Of a stretch of DNA of 64,000 bases, positions 52,302 to 60,871 are shown piece by piece; within the stretch, counting starts at the first letter, position 1, and each line of letters starts with the position of its first letter. Where the stretch lies: positions 372,001 through 436,000 of the forward strand of contig JAEURR010000006.1 of assembly GCA_016788115.1 (NCBI GenBank), written 5' to 3'. The position numbers were made by a program, and so were the translations under genes. The stretch comes from Chthonomonas sp. GTDB lineage: Bacteria > Armatimonadota > Fimbriimonadia > Fimbriimonadales > Fimbriimonadaceae. The notes beneath the pieces were generated by a model that saw only the letters and a list, made by a program, of their open reading frames with translations, was not told the origin of the DNA and did no database searches.

Positions 52302-55185
52302 CGGTCGAGCCCTCCTCGGGAAGAAGTGCTTCACCAAACTGCGACGACACACGACACAGTTCTCCGTAAAGGCAGCGCTCGCACGCTTGTCCCGGCGTTG
52401 GAGCCATTTCTCCCGCGTCAAGGGATTCGAACGAGCGCTGCACCAAGTCCATGACGTGCCGCGCGAACGGACCTCGCTCTGCGGGTAGCCGCTTCCATCG
52501 GACGTTGTTTTTGAGCGCTCGCCACTCTTCGGCGTTCCAAATGACGATGATTTGACGCTCGCCACTCATAGAATCGACCGACGCTCCAAACGTCGGCGCG
52601 ACTCTGAACAGCGAAAGCATCCACAGGTAAGTCTCGAACCACCTGTGCTCATCCAGGTGGGGTCCGGTGTCGTGATTCGGGAGCCTGCTGGACGGCGCGG
52701 AGGCATGGAACAGATGGACGAACGCGATGCCGTCTTGTTGGGTGATTGCCGGAGCCGTGCCTTTGAGCTTCAGAGTTCTCCCCGGGAGCTTCAGTTCGGC
52801 TCCAGTTCCGTGCTCGCCAAGACGAACTTGGGCGGTCGAGGACGTCGCGCCCGTGCCCAGTTGCTCACGCATGGAGAACTCACGCTGAAGCCAACCAGCG
52901 ATGGCCCTCCTCCCGTGCGCTTCAAGAAGGTTGAGCTCGGCACGGTCCGCATGCGGAAAGACTTCATCCAGTGTCTCGTCGAGCGCGGATTCGAGCGCTG
53001 CCTTTGCCGCATTCGCATCGGGTTGAGTCGCCAGATTCGCTCGGACCGGTATCTTCGGCAATCGCCAGTGGAATTGGCTCGCCCCCTTGGCCCGCAGATT
53101 CAACCGGTGTCGGCATGCCGATTGGAATGCACAGTTCAGGCCTGACGCCAGCTCGGCGATCTCGACTCCCTCAACCCAATGAGGACGCACCACCCCTTTA
53201 GCAGCATCCGTCTGGAGTCGTCGCAGTGGTGGGGCGTCCCGCGGCCCATCAAGTGCCAAGCGCAGGTTCAAATCGAACGGGAGCGTGCACTCTGCCGCCG
53301 TGGGCACTACGTTTTCACGCCCGTGGAGCACTCGCTTGAACCCTGCGCCGAGGTTTTGCTCCAGCCGCTCGACGTAGTAACTTGGCGTCGCCTCGCGCTC
53401 CTCCTGCGATTCCGGCATCAGAAAGACGAGCCGCCGCGATGCGGCCCCACAGAGCCGGACAAACGCATCCCGCTCGTCGTCAGTGTGTGACGGTGATCGC
53501 GGGAGGGCAGGTCGGGTGGGAAGTTCTCTCTCCAGTAGCGCACGATCCGCGTCGCTCAGTAAAGCGTTCTCGGTCCTCGGCGTTGGGTACGCGCTCTCGA
53601 CCACCCCCAGTGCGAGAACGACCTGGCTGCGGGCCGCTTGCCCAGGGTCAGAGACCAGCCGTACGCCGCCGTCTCTGCGTCGCGCGGACCAAACCTCCCC
53701 CTCGTCCACTCGCTGTTTCAGGAACCGGACCCAAGCCTGAAAACTGAGCGCGCCACTTCCCTGCACTTCGGTCACCGAGGCGAACTGACTCAAGATGATC
53801 TCTAACCGATTTTTCGCTTGCAGGTCGCGATCTCGCGTGGGGTTCAGTTCACCCGCCACCCGCTCGGGAAATGGGTCGATGACAAACAGGGCCTGGAGAT
53901 GCTCTAGCCACCCGACATAGGAACGATCCTCCTGCAATGCGATCCGGTACCAACTTAAGATGTTGGTCAGGGCGTGAGTGACTTCGCCTTGCGCCTCGGA
54001 CCACTGCTCCAGCGCGTCCCACTCCTTTCCTCGCGACCTTCGTGCTTCGAACACGGCTTCTCCGATGTTCCGCTGAACCTCGGAGTCGAAGTTCAAGTAC
54101 GAGCTCTTTGCCAGTACCGCCCACTCACGGACGTCTCCATCCGACCGCGAGGTCAGGATGCGCATCAAAAACTGGATGAGGGAGTTTGCTCCCAGTTCGA
54201 TCTTGTAGCTGGCCATGACTGGCAACTGGAGTTGTCGAGCAGCGGCCAGCAGTAGCGGCGCATAGACACTCGTGTCTCGCGCCACAAACGCGATCTGGTC
54301 CATCGGCACGCCCGCTTCGATCGACCGGAACGCCTCTCGGACCGCCCATTCCGCCTCGCTCATCGGATCGTGCGCGACGAGCATCGACACCTCCGGGGCT
54401 TCGGTTGCTTTGCGCTCAGAAAAGACTGTCTCGAGCCAACCGGCGGCTTGGGGAGTTGTGACAGGTTGGTCCACCCCCAAGTCTTGAGCGATGAGCGCGG
54501 CCTGGGAAAATGTGGGCGACTCGGGGCCGAGCGACTCAATCAGCGCAACGATCGGAAGTCCGAGATCTGCAAGCCACCGAAGCCATGCGCAAGCGACCGG
54601 CAAGCGGCGGCTCCCTGTGAGAACCACGAGCTGGCCGATGCCCGCGAAGGTGGCTCGCTCCGGTAGCTCCCGTCCGATCTGGCCGAGCAGCACTTCGGTG
54701 AGATGCGTTCTCCCCACACTCGCCATGCCCTCGGACTCGGCCACCATCAAATGTGTGAGTTCGGCGAGTCGGTCTCCTTCGGTGCCCTGCTCCGTAGCGA
54801 CTTGGGACAGCTCGTCCGCCGTAATACCGTAGTGCCGCAACTCGGTCAGGACATCAGCGACCTCTTTGCGCAAGCCTGCATACAACTGGCACGCCGAGAG
54901 GGGAGATTCGGGCGATAGCTTGGTGAGGACTGAAGCTAAAACTGCATCCCGTTCGTACTCTCTTGCGATGGGCCGGGTCGGTTCGCGCAGAATAACGGTG
55001 ACTCGGCGAACAAGCTCGCTGAGTCCCAGGACTTCTCGGTCGTCGTCTTCGTCATGAAGATCGGCGAGGATGGGAACTTGACGGTCGTCCAAAGCCGTCA
55101 GTACCGATGGTCCTTTGCATGCCTTCGCGAGCGCTCTAGAAATTCCAAGAGCGGTTGGGGCGACCCATTGAATCGTGAGCGGCAT
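52285..55185 (-). CDS. AddB-like protein with degenerate nuclease and iron-staple cysteines
   Basis: A 966-aa protein with the general layout of AddB: an inactivated helicase-like N-terminal two thirds (VALGVVESAYPTPRTENALLSD recalls motif V/VI text) and a RecB-type C-terminal domain. Four cysteines suited to the AddB iron-sulfur staple are C685 (LNCAFQSAC) and C935, C938, C944 (CERCLYGELC). The nuclease motifs between them should read G-x-I-D-R and D/E-Y-K; here residues 805-830 read LKLKGTAPAI then FVHLFHAS, without the acidic and lysine residues. The protein would thus hold DNA but not cut it. It overlaps the AddA-like gene by 17 nt. Alignment is by eye. Confidence 0.82.
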   Translation of the reverse strand: MPLTIQWVAPTALGISRALAKACKGPSVLTALDDRQVPILADLHDEDDDREVLGLSELVRRVTVILREPTRPIAREYERDAVLASVLTKLSPESPLSACQLYAGLRKEVADVLTELRHYGITADELSQVATEQGTEGDRLAELTHLMVAESEGMASVGRTHLTEVLLGQIGRELPERATFAGIGQLVVLTGSRRLPVACAWLRWLADLGLPIVALIESLGPESPTFSQAALIAQDLGVDQPVTTPQAAGWLETVFSERKATEAPEVSMLVAHDPMSEAEWAVREAFRSIEAGVPMDQIAFVARDTSVYAPLLLAAARQLQLPVMASYKIELGANSLIQFLMRILTSRSDGDVREWAVLAKSSYLNFDSEVQRNIGEAVFEARRSRGKEWDALEQWSEAQGEVTHALTNILSWYRIALQEDRSYVGWLEHLQALFVIDPFPERVAGELNPTRDRDLQAKNRLEIILSQFASVTEVQGSGALSFQAWVRFLKQRVDEGEVWSARRRDGGVRLVSDPGQAARSQVVLALGVVESAYPTPRTENALLSDADRALLERELPTRPALPRSPSHTDDERDAFVRLCGAASRRLVFLMPESQEEREATPSYYVERLEQNLGAGFKRVLHGRENVVPTAAECTLPFDLNLRLALDGPRDAPPLRRLQTDAAKGVVRPHWVEGVEIAELASGLNCAFQSACRHRLNLRAKGASQFHWRLPKIPVRANLATQPDANAAKAALESALDETLDEVFPHADRAELNLLEAHGRRAIAGWLQREFSMREQLGTGATSSTAQVRLGEHGTGAELKLPGRTLKLKGTAPAITQQDGIAFVHLFHASAPSSRLPNHDTGPHLDEHRWFETYLWMLSLFRVAPTFGASVDSMSGERQIIVIWNAEEWRALKNNVRWKRLPAERGPFARHVMDLVQRSFESLDAGEMAPTPGQACERCLYGELCRVSSQFGEALLPEEGSTDDRAV

Positions 55186-55281
55186 AAGAATGAACTGAGT
55201 TGAGCCTACATCCGTCTACATTTCTTAACGGAGTACGGCTTCATTTTGGCCGATGTATCGTATTGTGGAGGAATCATATTG

Positions 55282-56316
55282 ATGGTTAGTAACAAGAGTT
55301 GGGTTGGTGTGGCAGCGTTCTGTGTAGCGGCAGCGCTCATCGTGGGTTGTGGCGGCGGTGGCGGAGTCGCCGCGACAAGTGGCGGTGGCGCAACCGCAGG
55401 GAGCACTGCGGGCAGCACTGCGGGCAGCACCGCCGGCTCAACCTCGGGCAGCACTTCTGGCGCGCCCGCATTCCAGATTGTGGTCGCCGACCAAGGTAAC
55501 GACCGCCTCGCCAGCATGACCGACATGGGCGGCTCGAATTGGGCCACCCACGCGACGGGCATCAGCGGCGGAGTTTCGCCCGTTGCAATCGCCCGTGACA
55601 GCAGCAAGCGTCTGTATTACGTGAACCCGTCTGGCAACGCCGTCGTCCGCATGGACACGATTGCAGCTGCTAATCGTGTGAATTTCGGTTCTTTTGGCGC
55701 AGGCGTCTTTGCTGAGTTCACCACTCCCGCCGCCATCAGCGTCGCTCCTAACGGAACGATCTTCATTTGCGATACCGGCAAGCGTCGCATCACGGGCATG
55801 TCGGACATGACCGGTGCGTCGTGGTCCGTGCTCGACCTGGTCGGATACTCCTTCGAGGGCGGTGCCATCGCAACGGACTCGTCCAACCGAATTTACAGCC
55901 TCAATCCGACCAGCGGCTGGCTCATGCGCTGGGATGATCTAAGCGGCGCTGGGATCGCTGGCTTTGCTTGGAGTCCGACGTCGTTGACGTTCTTCACCCT
56001 CCCGCAAGGAGTCAAGGTGGGGCCTGATGGCAAGATCTACGTCGTGGACACTGGTGGCGATCGCATCGTCCGCATGGACAACTTGAGCGGTGTTGGAACC
56101 CGGGCTCTGGGCACCACGGGCGCAGGCAATGGCCAGTTCAATGGCCCTCAAGGCCTTGACATTGATGCCGCGGGACGCATCTACGTTGCCGACACCGGCA
56201 ACAATCGGATCGTCCGCATCGACAACATGAACGGAGATAACTGGGTTGCCATTGGAGCGACCGGCTCCGGCAATGGGCAGTTCAATCGACCCACAAGCGT
56301 GATCGTGGTGGAGTAA
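55282..56316 (+). CDS. NHL-repeat lipoprotein
   Basis: About 344 aa. Signal with lipobox (VAAALIVGC) followed by a Gly/Ala/Ser/Thr-rich tether made of AGST repeats, and then a beta-propeller of NHL type: DTGGDRIVRMDNLSG, FNGPQGLDIDAAGRIYVADTGNNRIVRIDNMNG (in pieces). Propellers of this kind bind proteins or glycans, and in Armatimonadota similar lipoproteins are common; the ligand here is unknown. GGAGG precedes the ATG at 55282; an in-frame ATG at 55246 lies upstream of it. It is divergent from the AddB-like gene and is followed by ribF after 12 nt. Confidence 0.85.
   Translation: MVSNKSWVGVAAFCVAAALIVGCGGGGGVAATSGGGATAGSTAGSTAGSTAGSTSGSTSGAPAFQIVVADQGNDRLASMTDMGGSNWATHATGISGGVSPVAIARDSSKRLYYVNPSGNAVVRMDTIAAANRVNFGSFGAGVFAEFTTPAAISVAPNGTIFICDTGKRRITGMSDMTGASWSVLDLVGYSFEGGAIATDSSNRIYSLNPTSGWLMRWDDLSGAGIAGFAWSPTSLTFFTLPQGVKVGPDGKIYVVDTGGDRIVRMDNLSGVGTRALGTTGAGNGQFNGPQGLDIDAAGRIYVADTGNNRIVRIDNMNGDNWVAIGATGSGNGQFNRPTSVIVVE
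55396..55461 (+). repeat. 12-nt tandem repeat encoding the AGST tether
   Basis: About five imperfect copies of a 12-nt unit (GCGGGCAGCACT and variants) encode AGSTAGSTAGSTAGST-type sequence just after the lipobox. Such in-frame repeats can change in number and so alter tether length. Confidence 0.75.
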
Positions 56317-56328
56317 TCTCCCCACCGA

Positions 56329-57243
56329 ATGCTGACAATCTTCGGCGCGCAGAATCAGGACATCGCGTGGTCGAACGCAGTGGTGTGCATTGGCACCTTC
56401 GACGGCGTTCACCTCGGCCACCAAGCCCTGATTCGGCGCGCCGTTCAACGTGCGGCGGAACTTGAATTCCCCGCCGTCGTCGTGACCTTCGATCACCATC
56501 CGGCAAGAGTCCTTGCGCCGGACCGCTGCCCTCCCGCACTCGGCTCTTTGGCGCAGAACCTTGCGCATATCGCTGAGCTTGGGGTTGCGGCGACGGTCGT
56601 ACTCCACTTCGATGCCGCGTTGGCCACGACCCGTGCCTCGACGTTCCTGGACGAGATCCTTGTACAGACTCTGCACGCCCGCGAGCTTGTGATCGGCCAC
56701 GATTTCGCATTCGGAAAGGACCGCGAGGGGACCGGCGAATGGGTCGCCGAGCGGATCTCGGCCGAGACTTTCCCGCCCTTTAGCGTCGACGGTCATCGAG
56801 TCAGCAGTTCCGAGATTCGGGGTGCAGTCCAGTCCGGAGATGTTGAACATGCCGCTCGGCTGCTCGGTAGACGCTTCTCGCTCACCGGAGTCGTCGGGCA
56901 TGGCGAGAAGCTCGGTCGCACGCTCGGGTACCCGACCGCGAATCTAGAGTTGCCTGCGACGCTGGCGATACCAGGTGACGGCGTCTACTCATCAATGGCC
57001 CGGACGCGCTTCGGTGTCTTCCCTGCCGCCGTGAGCATCGGGTCCCGCCCCACGGTTGGCGATCGGCCACGAGTGGTGGAGGCGTACCTGCTGGAATATC
57101 CTGGCGATTCGCTGTACGGCACTGCTCTGAGCCTGGAGTTTTTGGCGCGTGTGCGTGGCCAAGAGCGATTCAACGACCTCGAACAGTTGAAGAGTCAGAT
57201 GGCGTCGGACATACAACAAGTCGCACTGGATGCGCGACGATGA
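56329..57243 (+). CDS. ribF: Bifunctional riboflavin kinase / FAD synthetase
   Basis: A 304-aa enzyme that makes FMN and then FAD. The N-terminal nucleotidyltransferase half has VCIGTFDGVHLGHQALI and the RVSSSEIRGAVQSGDVEHAARLLGR junction; the C-terminal kinase half has GHGEKLGRTLGYPTANLEL, GVYSSMAR and FPAAVSIGSRPTVGDRP. Usual N-P-T is R-P-T here. TAATCT 10 nt upstream overlaps the end of the NHL gene. The gene is followed by a small membrane protein after 8 nt. Confidence 0.97.
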   Translation: MLTIFGAQNQDIAWSNAVVCIGTFDGVHLGHQALIRRAVQRAAELEFPAVVVTFDHHPARVLAPDRCPPALGSLAQNLAHIAELGVAATVVLHFDAALATTRASTFLDEILVQTLHARELVIGHDFAFGKDREGTGEWVAERISAETFPPFSVDGHRVSSSEIRGAVQSGDVEHAARLLGRRFSLTGVVGHGEKLGRTLGYPTANLELPATLAIPGDGVYSSMARTRFGVFPAAVSIGSRPTVGDRPRVVEAYLLEYPGDSLYGTALSLEFLARVRGQERFNDLEQLKSQMASDIQQVALDARR

Positions 57244-57251
57244 GGTGAACC

Positions 57252-57734
57252 ATGCGTAAGAATCGCGGACTCATATTTGGTATTTTGCTCATCGGCCTCG
57301 CGGCGGTTGGGTTCATCCTCATGTGCTCAGGTCCTAGCGATGAGGAGCTCATCCGTACTGCGCTCAAGGACGCATTGACCGCCAGCCGTGAAGGAAGATC
57401 GGGCCCGGTCACAGATTTTGTGAGTACGAGAGCAACTCTGGATGGCGAACCTGCCCCGGGGATGGGATCGGTCGCGGACTTCGTCCGCAAGTCGAAACCC
57501 GACATCGCGCTCACCGACGAACACCTCAGCATTACAGGCGATAAGGCGGCCATTCAAGCGAACGCGAAAGTCAAAATGCAGATCCTGCTCTTCAATCAGA
57601 CACTTGAATTGAAGGACGTGCGCATCGAGTTTGAGCGCGAGTCCGTCTTGAAGTGGGGACTGCTCCCGAGTTCGAAATGGAAAATAACAAAAATTTCGAC
57701 AAATGAGCAGGTCCCGCGGGAACTCATGCAATAA
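57252..57734 (+). CDS. Membrane-anchored protein, NTF2-like C-terminal domain possible
   Basis: A 160-aa protein with one N-terminal helix (GLIFGILLIGLAAVGFILM) and an outer domain of about 130 residues with LIRTALKDALTASREG and FERESVLKWGLLPSSKWKITKIS. Length and pattern recall NTF2-like or DUF4440-type domains that often act as extracytoplasmic helpers, but no catalytic residue is evident and the assignment is weak. GAGGTG precedes the ATG. It lies 8 nt after ribF and is likely co-transcribed with it. Confidence 0.65.
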   Translation: MRKNRGLIFGILLIGLAAVGFILMCSGPSDEELIRTALKDALTASREGRSGPVTDFVSTRATLDGEPAPGMGSVADFVRKSKPDIALTDEHLSITGDKAAIQANAKVKMQILLFNQTLELKDVRIEFERESVLKWGLLPSSKWKITKISTNEQVPRELMQ

Positions 57735-57814
57735 GACCGGGTTTGGTATTATTGTGTGAACTTCGCACAAGAGGCGAAGTGCGGTTGCGTGACCGCAAAC
57801 ACTGGAGGTTGCCT

Positions 57815-58201
57815 ATGAAAAAAATCATTGCACTGTTCATCACTGGCGTTTTCGCCGCTGCCCTCATGACTGGTTGTTCGCCAGCCGCTGAGGAGAAGCC
57901 GGCCGACGGCGCAACATCCTCGACCGAAGCCAAGCCGGAAGGCGACAAGGCTGCGACGGACACCACTACCACCGCTGCTCCTGAGACTGGCACCACTGCC
58001 ACCGATGCCGCTGGCGGAGTCGCTGACGCTGCCAAGGACGCTGCCCACTCGGCAGGCGAAGCTGCTGGCGACGCCGCTAAGAAGGCAGGCGAAGCTGCTG
58101 GCGAAGCCGCTACCAAGGCTGGCGATGCTGCTGCAGGCGCTGCGACCGATGCAGGTAAGGCTGCTGGCGAAGCTGCTGAGAAGGCCGCTGGCGGTCACTA
58201 A
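57815..58201 (+). CDS. Alanine-rich lipoprotein with LEA-like helical repeats
   Basis: About 128 aa. A strong lipobox signal (FAAALMTGC) leads to a low-complexity part rich in Ala, Thr, Glu, Lys and Asp. The second half repeats an 11-residue-like unit (KAGEAAGEAATKAGDAAAG and variants), which predicts an amphipathic helix similar to late-embryogenesis-abundant or apolipoprotein-type proteins. Such proteins may protect envelope against desiccation; that is an inference. GGAGG precedes the ATG. A strong terminator follows. Confidence 0.8.
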   Translation: MKKIIALFITGVFAAALMTGCSPAAEEKPADGATSSTEAKPEGDKAATDTTTTAAPETGTTATDAAGGVADAAKDAAHSAGEAAGDAAKKAGEAAGEAATKAGDAAAGAATDAGKAAGEAAEKAAGGH

Positions 58202-58211
58202 GCACTCAATC

Positions 58212-58231
58212 GGTGATCCGAAAGGATCACC
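58212..58231 (+). other. Hairpin with GAAA tetraloop before the terminator
   Basis: A perfect 8-bp stem (GGTGATCC/GGATCACC) closed by a GAAA tetraloop lies directly before the terminator stem. It may stabilise the lipoprotein mRNA 3' end. Confidence 0.6.
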
Positions 58232-58233
58232 CC

Positions 58234-58265
58234 AAGCCGTCCCACTCCGGTGGGGCGGCTTTTTT
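58234..58265 (+). terminator. Intrinsic terminator of the lipoprotein gene
   Basis: A 12-pair stem (AAGCCG-TCCCAC with its complement, one G-T pair), a TCCG loop and a T-tract of six. Confidence 0.92.
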
Positions 58266-58270
58266 GTGCC

Positions 58271-58942
58271 CTAGCCGGTGAACTTGTAGCCCACACCTCG
58301 GACCGTGAGGATACGGCTCGGCGAGCTCGGGTCTGTTTCCACTCGCTCGCGCAGCCACCGGACGTGGACATCGACCGTGCGTGCAGAGACGAACGAGTCG
58401 GGTCCCCAAACCCGATCAAGGAGCGTGTCGCGCGAGAACACCTGACCCGGGTTTCGGGCAAGGAAGTACAGCAGGGCGAACTCCTTGGGGGAGAGCGACA
58501 GCGTCTGGCCATCCAATTCCGCTTCGTGCGTTTTGGGGTTGATCATTAGCCCGCCCGCGTCGATGATCTCCAGGGGCTCGTTGCCCACCGACCGCCGCAG
58601 CACCGCCTTGACCCGAGCCGCAAGTTCGGACAAGTTGAATGGCTTCACCACGTAGTCATCAGCCCCAATGTCCAGCCCGGCCACGCGGTCCTGCTCCGAA
58701 GCCCGCGCGGTGAGAAAGATGATCGGGACCTTGCTCTCGCGGCGGATCGCCTTGCACAGGTCGAAGCCCGACCGGTTCGGGAGCATGACGTCAAGAACGA
58801 GCAGGTCGGGCTTCATTTGACGATAGATGCGCATGCCTTCTTCGGCGGTCTCCGCGGTGAACACGGTGAACCCTTCCTTGCGCAGTTTGGCCTCTATCGT
58901 TTCGAGGATGGTTTGTTCGTCGTCAACTACTAGGATCTTCAT
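58271..58942 (-). CDS. OmpR/PhoB-family response regulator
   Basis: A 223-aa two-component response regulator. The receiver domain has the acidic pocket (VVDDE), phosphoacceptor D51 in LLVLDVMLPNRSG, the Thr in IIFLTARASEQDR and the Lys in DDYVVKPF. The C-terminal winged helix (SLSPKEFALLYFLARNPGQVFSRDTLLDRVWG, SARTVDVHVRWLRERVE and RGVGYKF) is OmpR-type. No histidine kinase is adjacent, so the input is unknown. It overlaps the preceding 373-aa gene by 4 nt, which links the two. Confidence 0.95.
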   Translation of the reverse strand: MKILVVDDEQTILETIEAKLRKEGFTVFTAETAEEGMRIYRQMKPDLLVLDVMLPNRSGFDLCKAIRRESKVPIIFLTARASEQDRVAGLDIGADDYVVKPFNLSELAARVKAVLRRSVGNEPLEIIDAGGLMINPKTHEAELDGQTLSLSPKEFALLYFLARNPGQVFSRDTLLDRVWGPDSFVSARTVDVHVRWLRERVETDPSSPSRILTVRGVGYKFTG

Positions 58943-60060
58943 GTGGCGATAATCTCTACGTTCGCGCGTGGAACGCAGACAATATCGCCATTCTCCAGCT
59001 TGGCCATCAAAACGCGGACTTCAGTGCCGGACTCCACCACCTGCAGTTGCGCAGGAAGCTCGGTCACCGTACCCAGTTGGCCGAAGTAGGGCTCTCGGAT
59101 CACGCGGATCGGCGTGCCCGGACCCAACTCACCACCACTGGCTGCCACATGAGCGGTACCACCTTCGATTTCAAGCGGAACAATGATCTCGGGCCGGATA
59201 ACACCAGCTCGAATCTGCGTTGCTCCATTCATGCTTGCCATCTTGCCTTCAAGCGACTTCAGCAACTTGAATGTCCGGTCCGCCATAGCGAGAGAACCAA
59301 AGCCTTCGGTGATCATCATCGTGAGCGGTATGGGCTCTTGGCCAGTGATCGCCACACCGATGTCATATCCCAGGTAGCTCACGAGGTCGGCATCGCGGAT
59401 GCCGCCTGCGATCAATCCCGCTGCGCCCACTTGTTCGGCACGACGGATGGCGTCGGCAGTGATCATGCTGCCCCCCACCAGAATCGCGCCTTGATCGGAA
59501 TCGAGGACGTGGCGCGAATCAAGCGGGTCGTGCGCGCCATCAACGGCGACGCGGATGCGTCCCACGCGCTCGCCGCCCACGCCAAAGATCCCCTGGATCA
59601 TCGCGCCTCGGGTTTCGATAATCGCGCCCTCATCCGGCATCACGTCGGCGACCTTGCCTTTCATGTACGCCGTGATATCGACGGGGATGGGTGGTTGGCG
59701 CACGAGCACATTGCCCGTGATCTCGCTGATCGATTCGATCGTGCCCCCAAACTCGGACACCACGCGACTCTTACCGATCCCGAAGAAGCCCTTCGTCTCG
59801 GCGACTAGCTGGTCAACCTCAATAGAATCGCCTTCATTCAGGGTGAAGAACGTGCGGATCTCCTTGGCTTCGACACCGAGCTTCTCGGCGAGCTTCAGAG
59901 TCTGCAGCACGCCAGGCAGTAGCGCACGGGCGACAACCGCCTCGGGCTCTACGGCAGCCCCAGTTTGTACGAGCACTTCGCCCTTGATGGGCAAGCGTCG
60001 GACGCGACGGACAACGATGTCTCCACTTACGGTGAGCCCAGGTGTGTATGCACTACCCAA
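58939..60060 (-). CDS. Conserved uncharacterised protein with barrel-sandwich and KOW-like segments
   Basis: A 373-aa protein of a family that I recall from Chloroflexi and other phyla without an assigned function. The N-terminal part (KGEVLVQTGAAVEPEAVVARA, EGDSIEVDQLVAETKGFFG, KSRVVSEFGGTIESISEITGNVLVRQPP) looks like tandem barrel-sandwich hybrid (lipoyl-like) motifs without a lipoyl lysine. The middle has GGSMITADAIRRAEQVGAAGLIAGGI. The end (GQLGTVTELP, NGDIVCVPRANVEII) is KOW-like. It starts with TTG at 60060 behind a strong AGGAGGA site. The overlapping response regulator suggests a shared regulatory role. Confidence 0.7.
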   Translation of the reverse strand: MGSAYTPGLTVSGDIVVRRVRRLPIKGEVLVQTGAAVEPEAVVARALLPGVLQTLKLAEKLGVEAKEIRTFFTLNEGDSIEVDQLVAETKGFFGIGKSRVVSEFGGTIESISEITGNVLVRQPPIPVDITAYMKGKVADVMPDEGAIIETRGAMIQGIFGVGGERVGRIRVAVDGAHDPLDSRHVLDSDQGAILVGGSMITADAIRRAEQVGAAGLIAGGIRDADLVSYLGYDIGVAITGQEPIPLTMMITEGFGSLAMADRTFKLLKSLEGKMASMNGATQIRAGVIRPEIIVPLEIEGGTAHVAASGGELGPGTPIRVIREPYFGQLGTVTELPAQLQVVESGTEVRVLMAKLENGDIVCVPRANVEIIAT

Positions 60061-60236
60061 ATGAATCCTCCTGCTGGCCCGCTCGGATCGAGTGAGCTGC
60101 TCGCTAGTTTAGCATTTTGGACCGGTTTTCAAGGTGCTGAGGCCGCCCAAGGCAGACACTCACACGCTACCGTGCCCGAGTTAACATCCAGTTAAGCCGG
60201 GCCCCGAATAAGAAACGGGAAGAGCGGGCCTCGGTA

Positions 60237-60614
60237 TCACCGACGGGTGCGCTCGACGTGGAACAGCGCATGCTGCGACCGCGTGAAGAGATCGGCGATG
60301 TACAGTCCCGTCGCATCGACGCGGTAGCTGAACCGTATCCCCTCGGGCACATCCTCGCCCGGCATCAGATCCGCCACATGAATCTTGCGGGACGCGAATT
60401 CGGCGGGATTGCGCCGGTAGGTCTCTTGGATATTCAGGAGGGCACGCTCGAACGTACCGCGAAACGAAGCGTGGAGCACATCCAGCGCGCTGAGCTTGGG
60501 CTGGGCCAAGTGGCTCACAAAGACTGGCAGCCAGTAGGCGTCGTACGCCATCGCCACCGCTTCGGGCTTGGGAGTCGGGTCAGACTCAAACATGCTGTCC
60601 ATCGAAAATCTCAT
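60237..60614 (-). CDS. Conserved-looking small hypothetical protein
   Basis: A 125-aa protein without membrane segments or a signal peptide; I do not recognise it. Text such as AYDAYWLPVFVSHLAQPKLS and GIRFSYRVDATGLYIADLF has the look of a folded domain, and no motif is evident. A textbook AGGAGG site 8 nt before the ATG at 60614 supports expression. It ends about 175 nt after the start region of the 373-aa gene on the same strand, in which nothing else is seen. Confidence 0.7.
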   Translation of the reverse strand: MRFSMDSMFESDPTPKPEAVAMAYDAYWLPVFVSHLAQPKLSALDVLHASFRGTFERALLNIQETYRRNPAEFASRKIHVADLMPGEDVPEGIRFSYRVDATGLYIADLFTRSQHALFHVERTRR

Positions 60615-60728
60615 GGTTCCTCCTGGAAACTATTGGCGGCTCAATCCCTGAACCTCAACTTCATGATACTCCACCCCGCTCCCCTCCTTGACTTCCAATT
60701 CACGTCGGTTCATAATAGAAGTCCCTTC

Positions 60729-60803
60729 GGGCGGTTAGCTCAGTGGTAGAGCACTACAATGACACTGTAGGGGTCACAGGTTCAAGTCCTGTACCGCCCA
60801 CCA
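60729..60803 (+). tRNA. tRNA-Val (anticodon GAC)
   Basis: Acceptor GGGCGGT with ACCGCCC, D-arm AGCTC/GAGC, anticodon stem CTACA/TGTAG with loop ATGACAC (anticodon GAC), T-arm ACAGG-TTCAAGT-CCTGT and an encoded CCA at 60801-60803. Confidence 0.95.
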
Positions 60804-60871
60804 TCTTCAAAGTACTCGGCCCTCCACGTCTCTTCGTGCCTACGACGGACGCTCCATCCCGTAGAACACGA

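Noticed and set aside
55396-55461. Tandem 12-nt repeat as a CRISPR-like or variable non-coding array
   Set aside because: It is in frame inside a lipoprotein gene and encodes the AGST tether; there are no spacers.
60061-60236. Possible gene between the 373-aa and 125-aa proteins
   Set aside because: Only short frames without start signals or domain-like sequence are seen; treated as intergenic.
60743-60871. Extension of the SRPBCC gene upstream into tRNA-Val
   Set aside because: The open frame runs through the tRNA gene by chance; conserved residues begin only after 60872.
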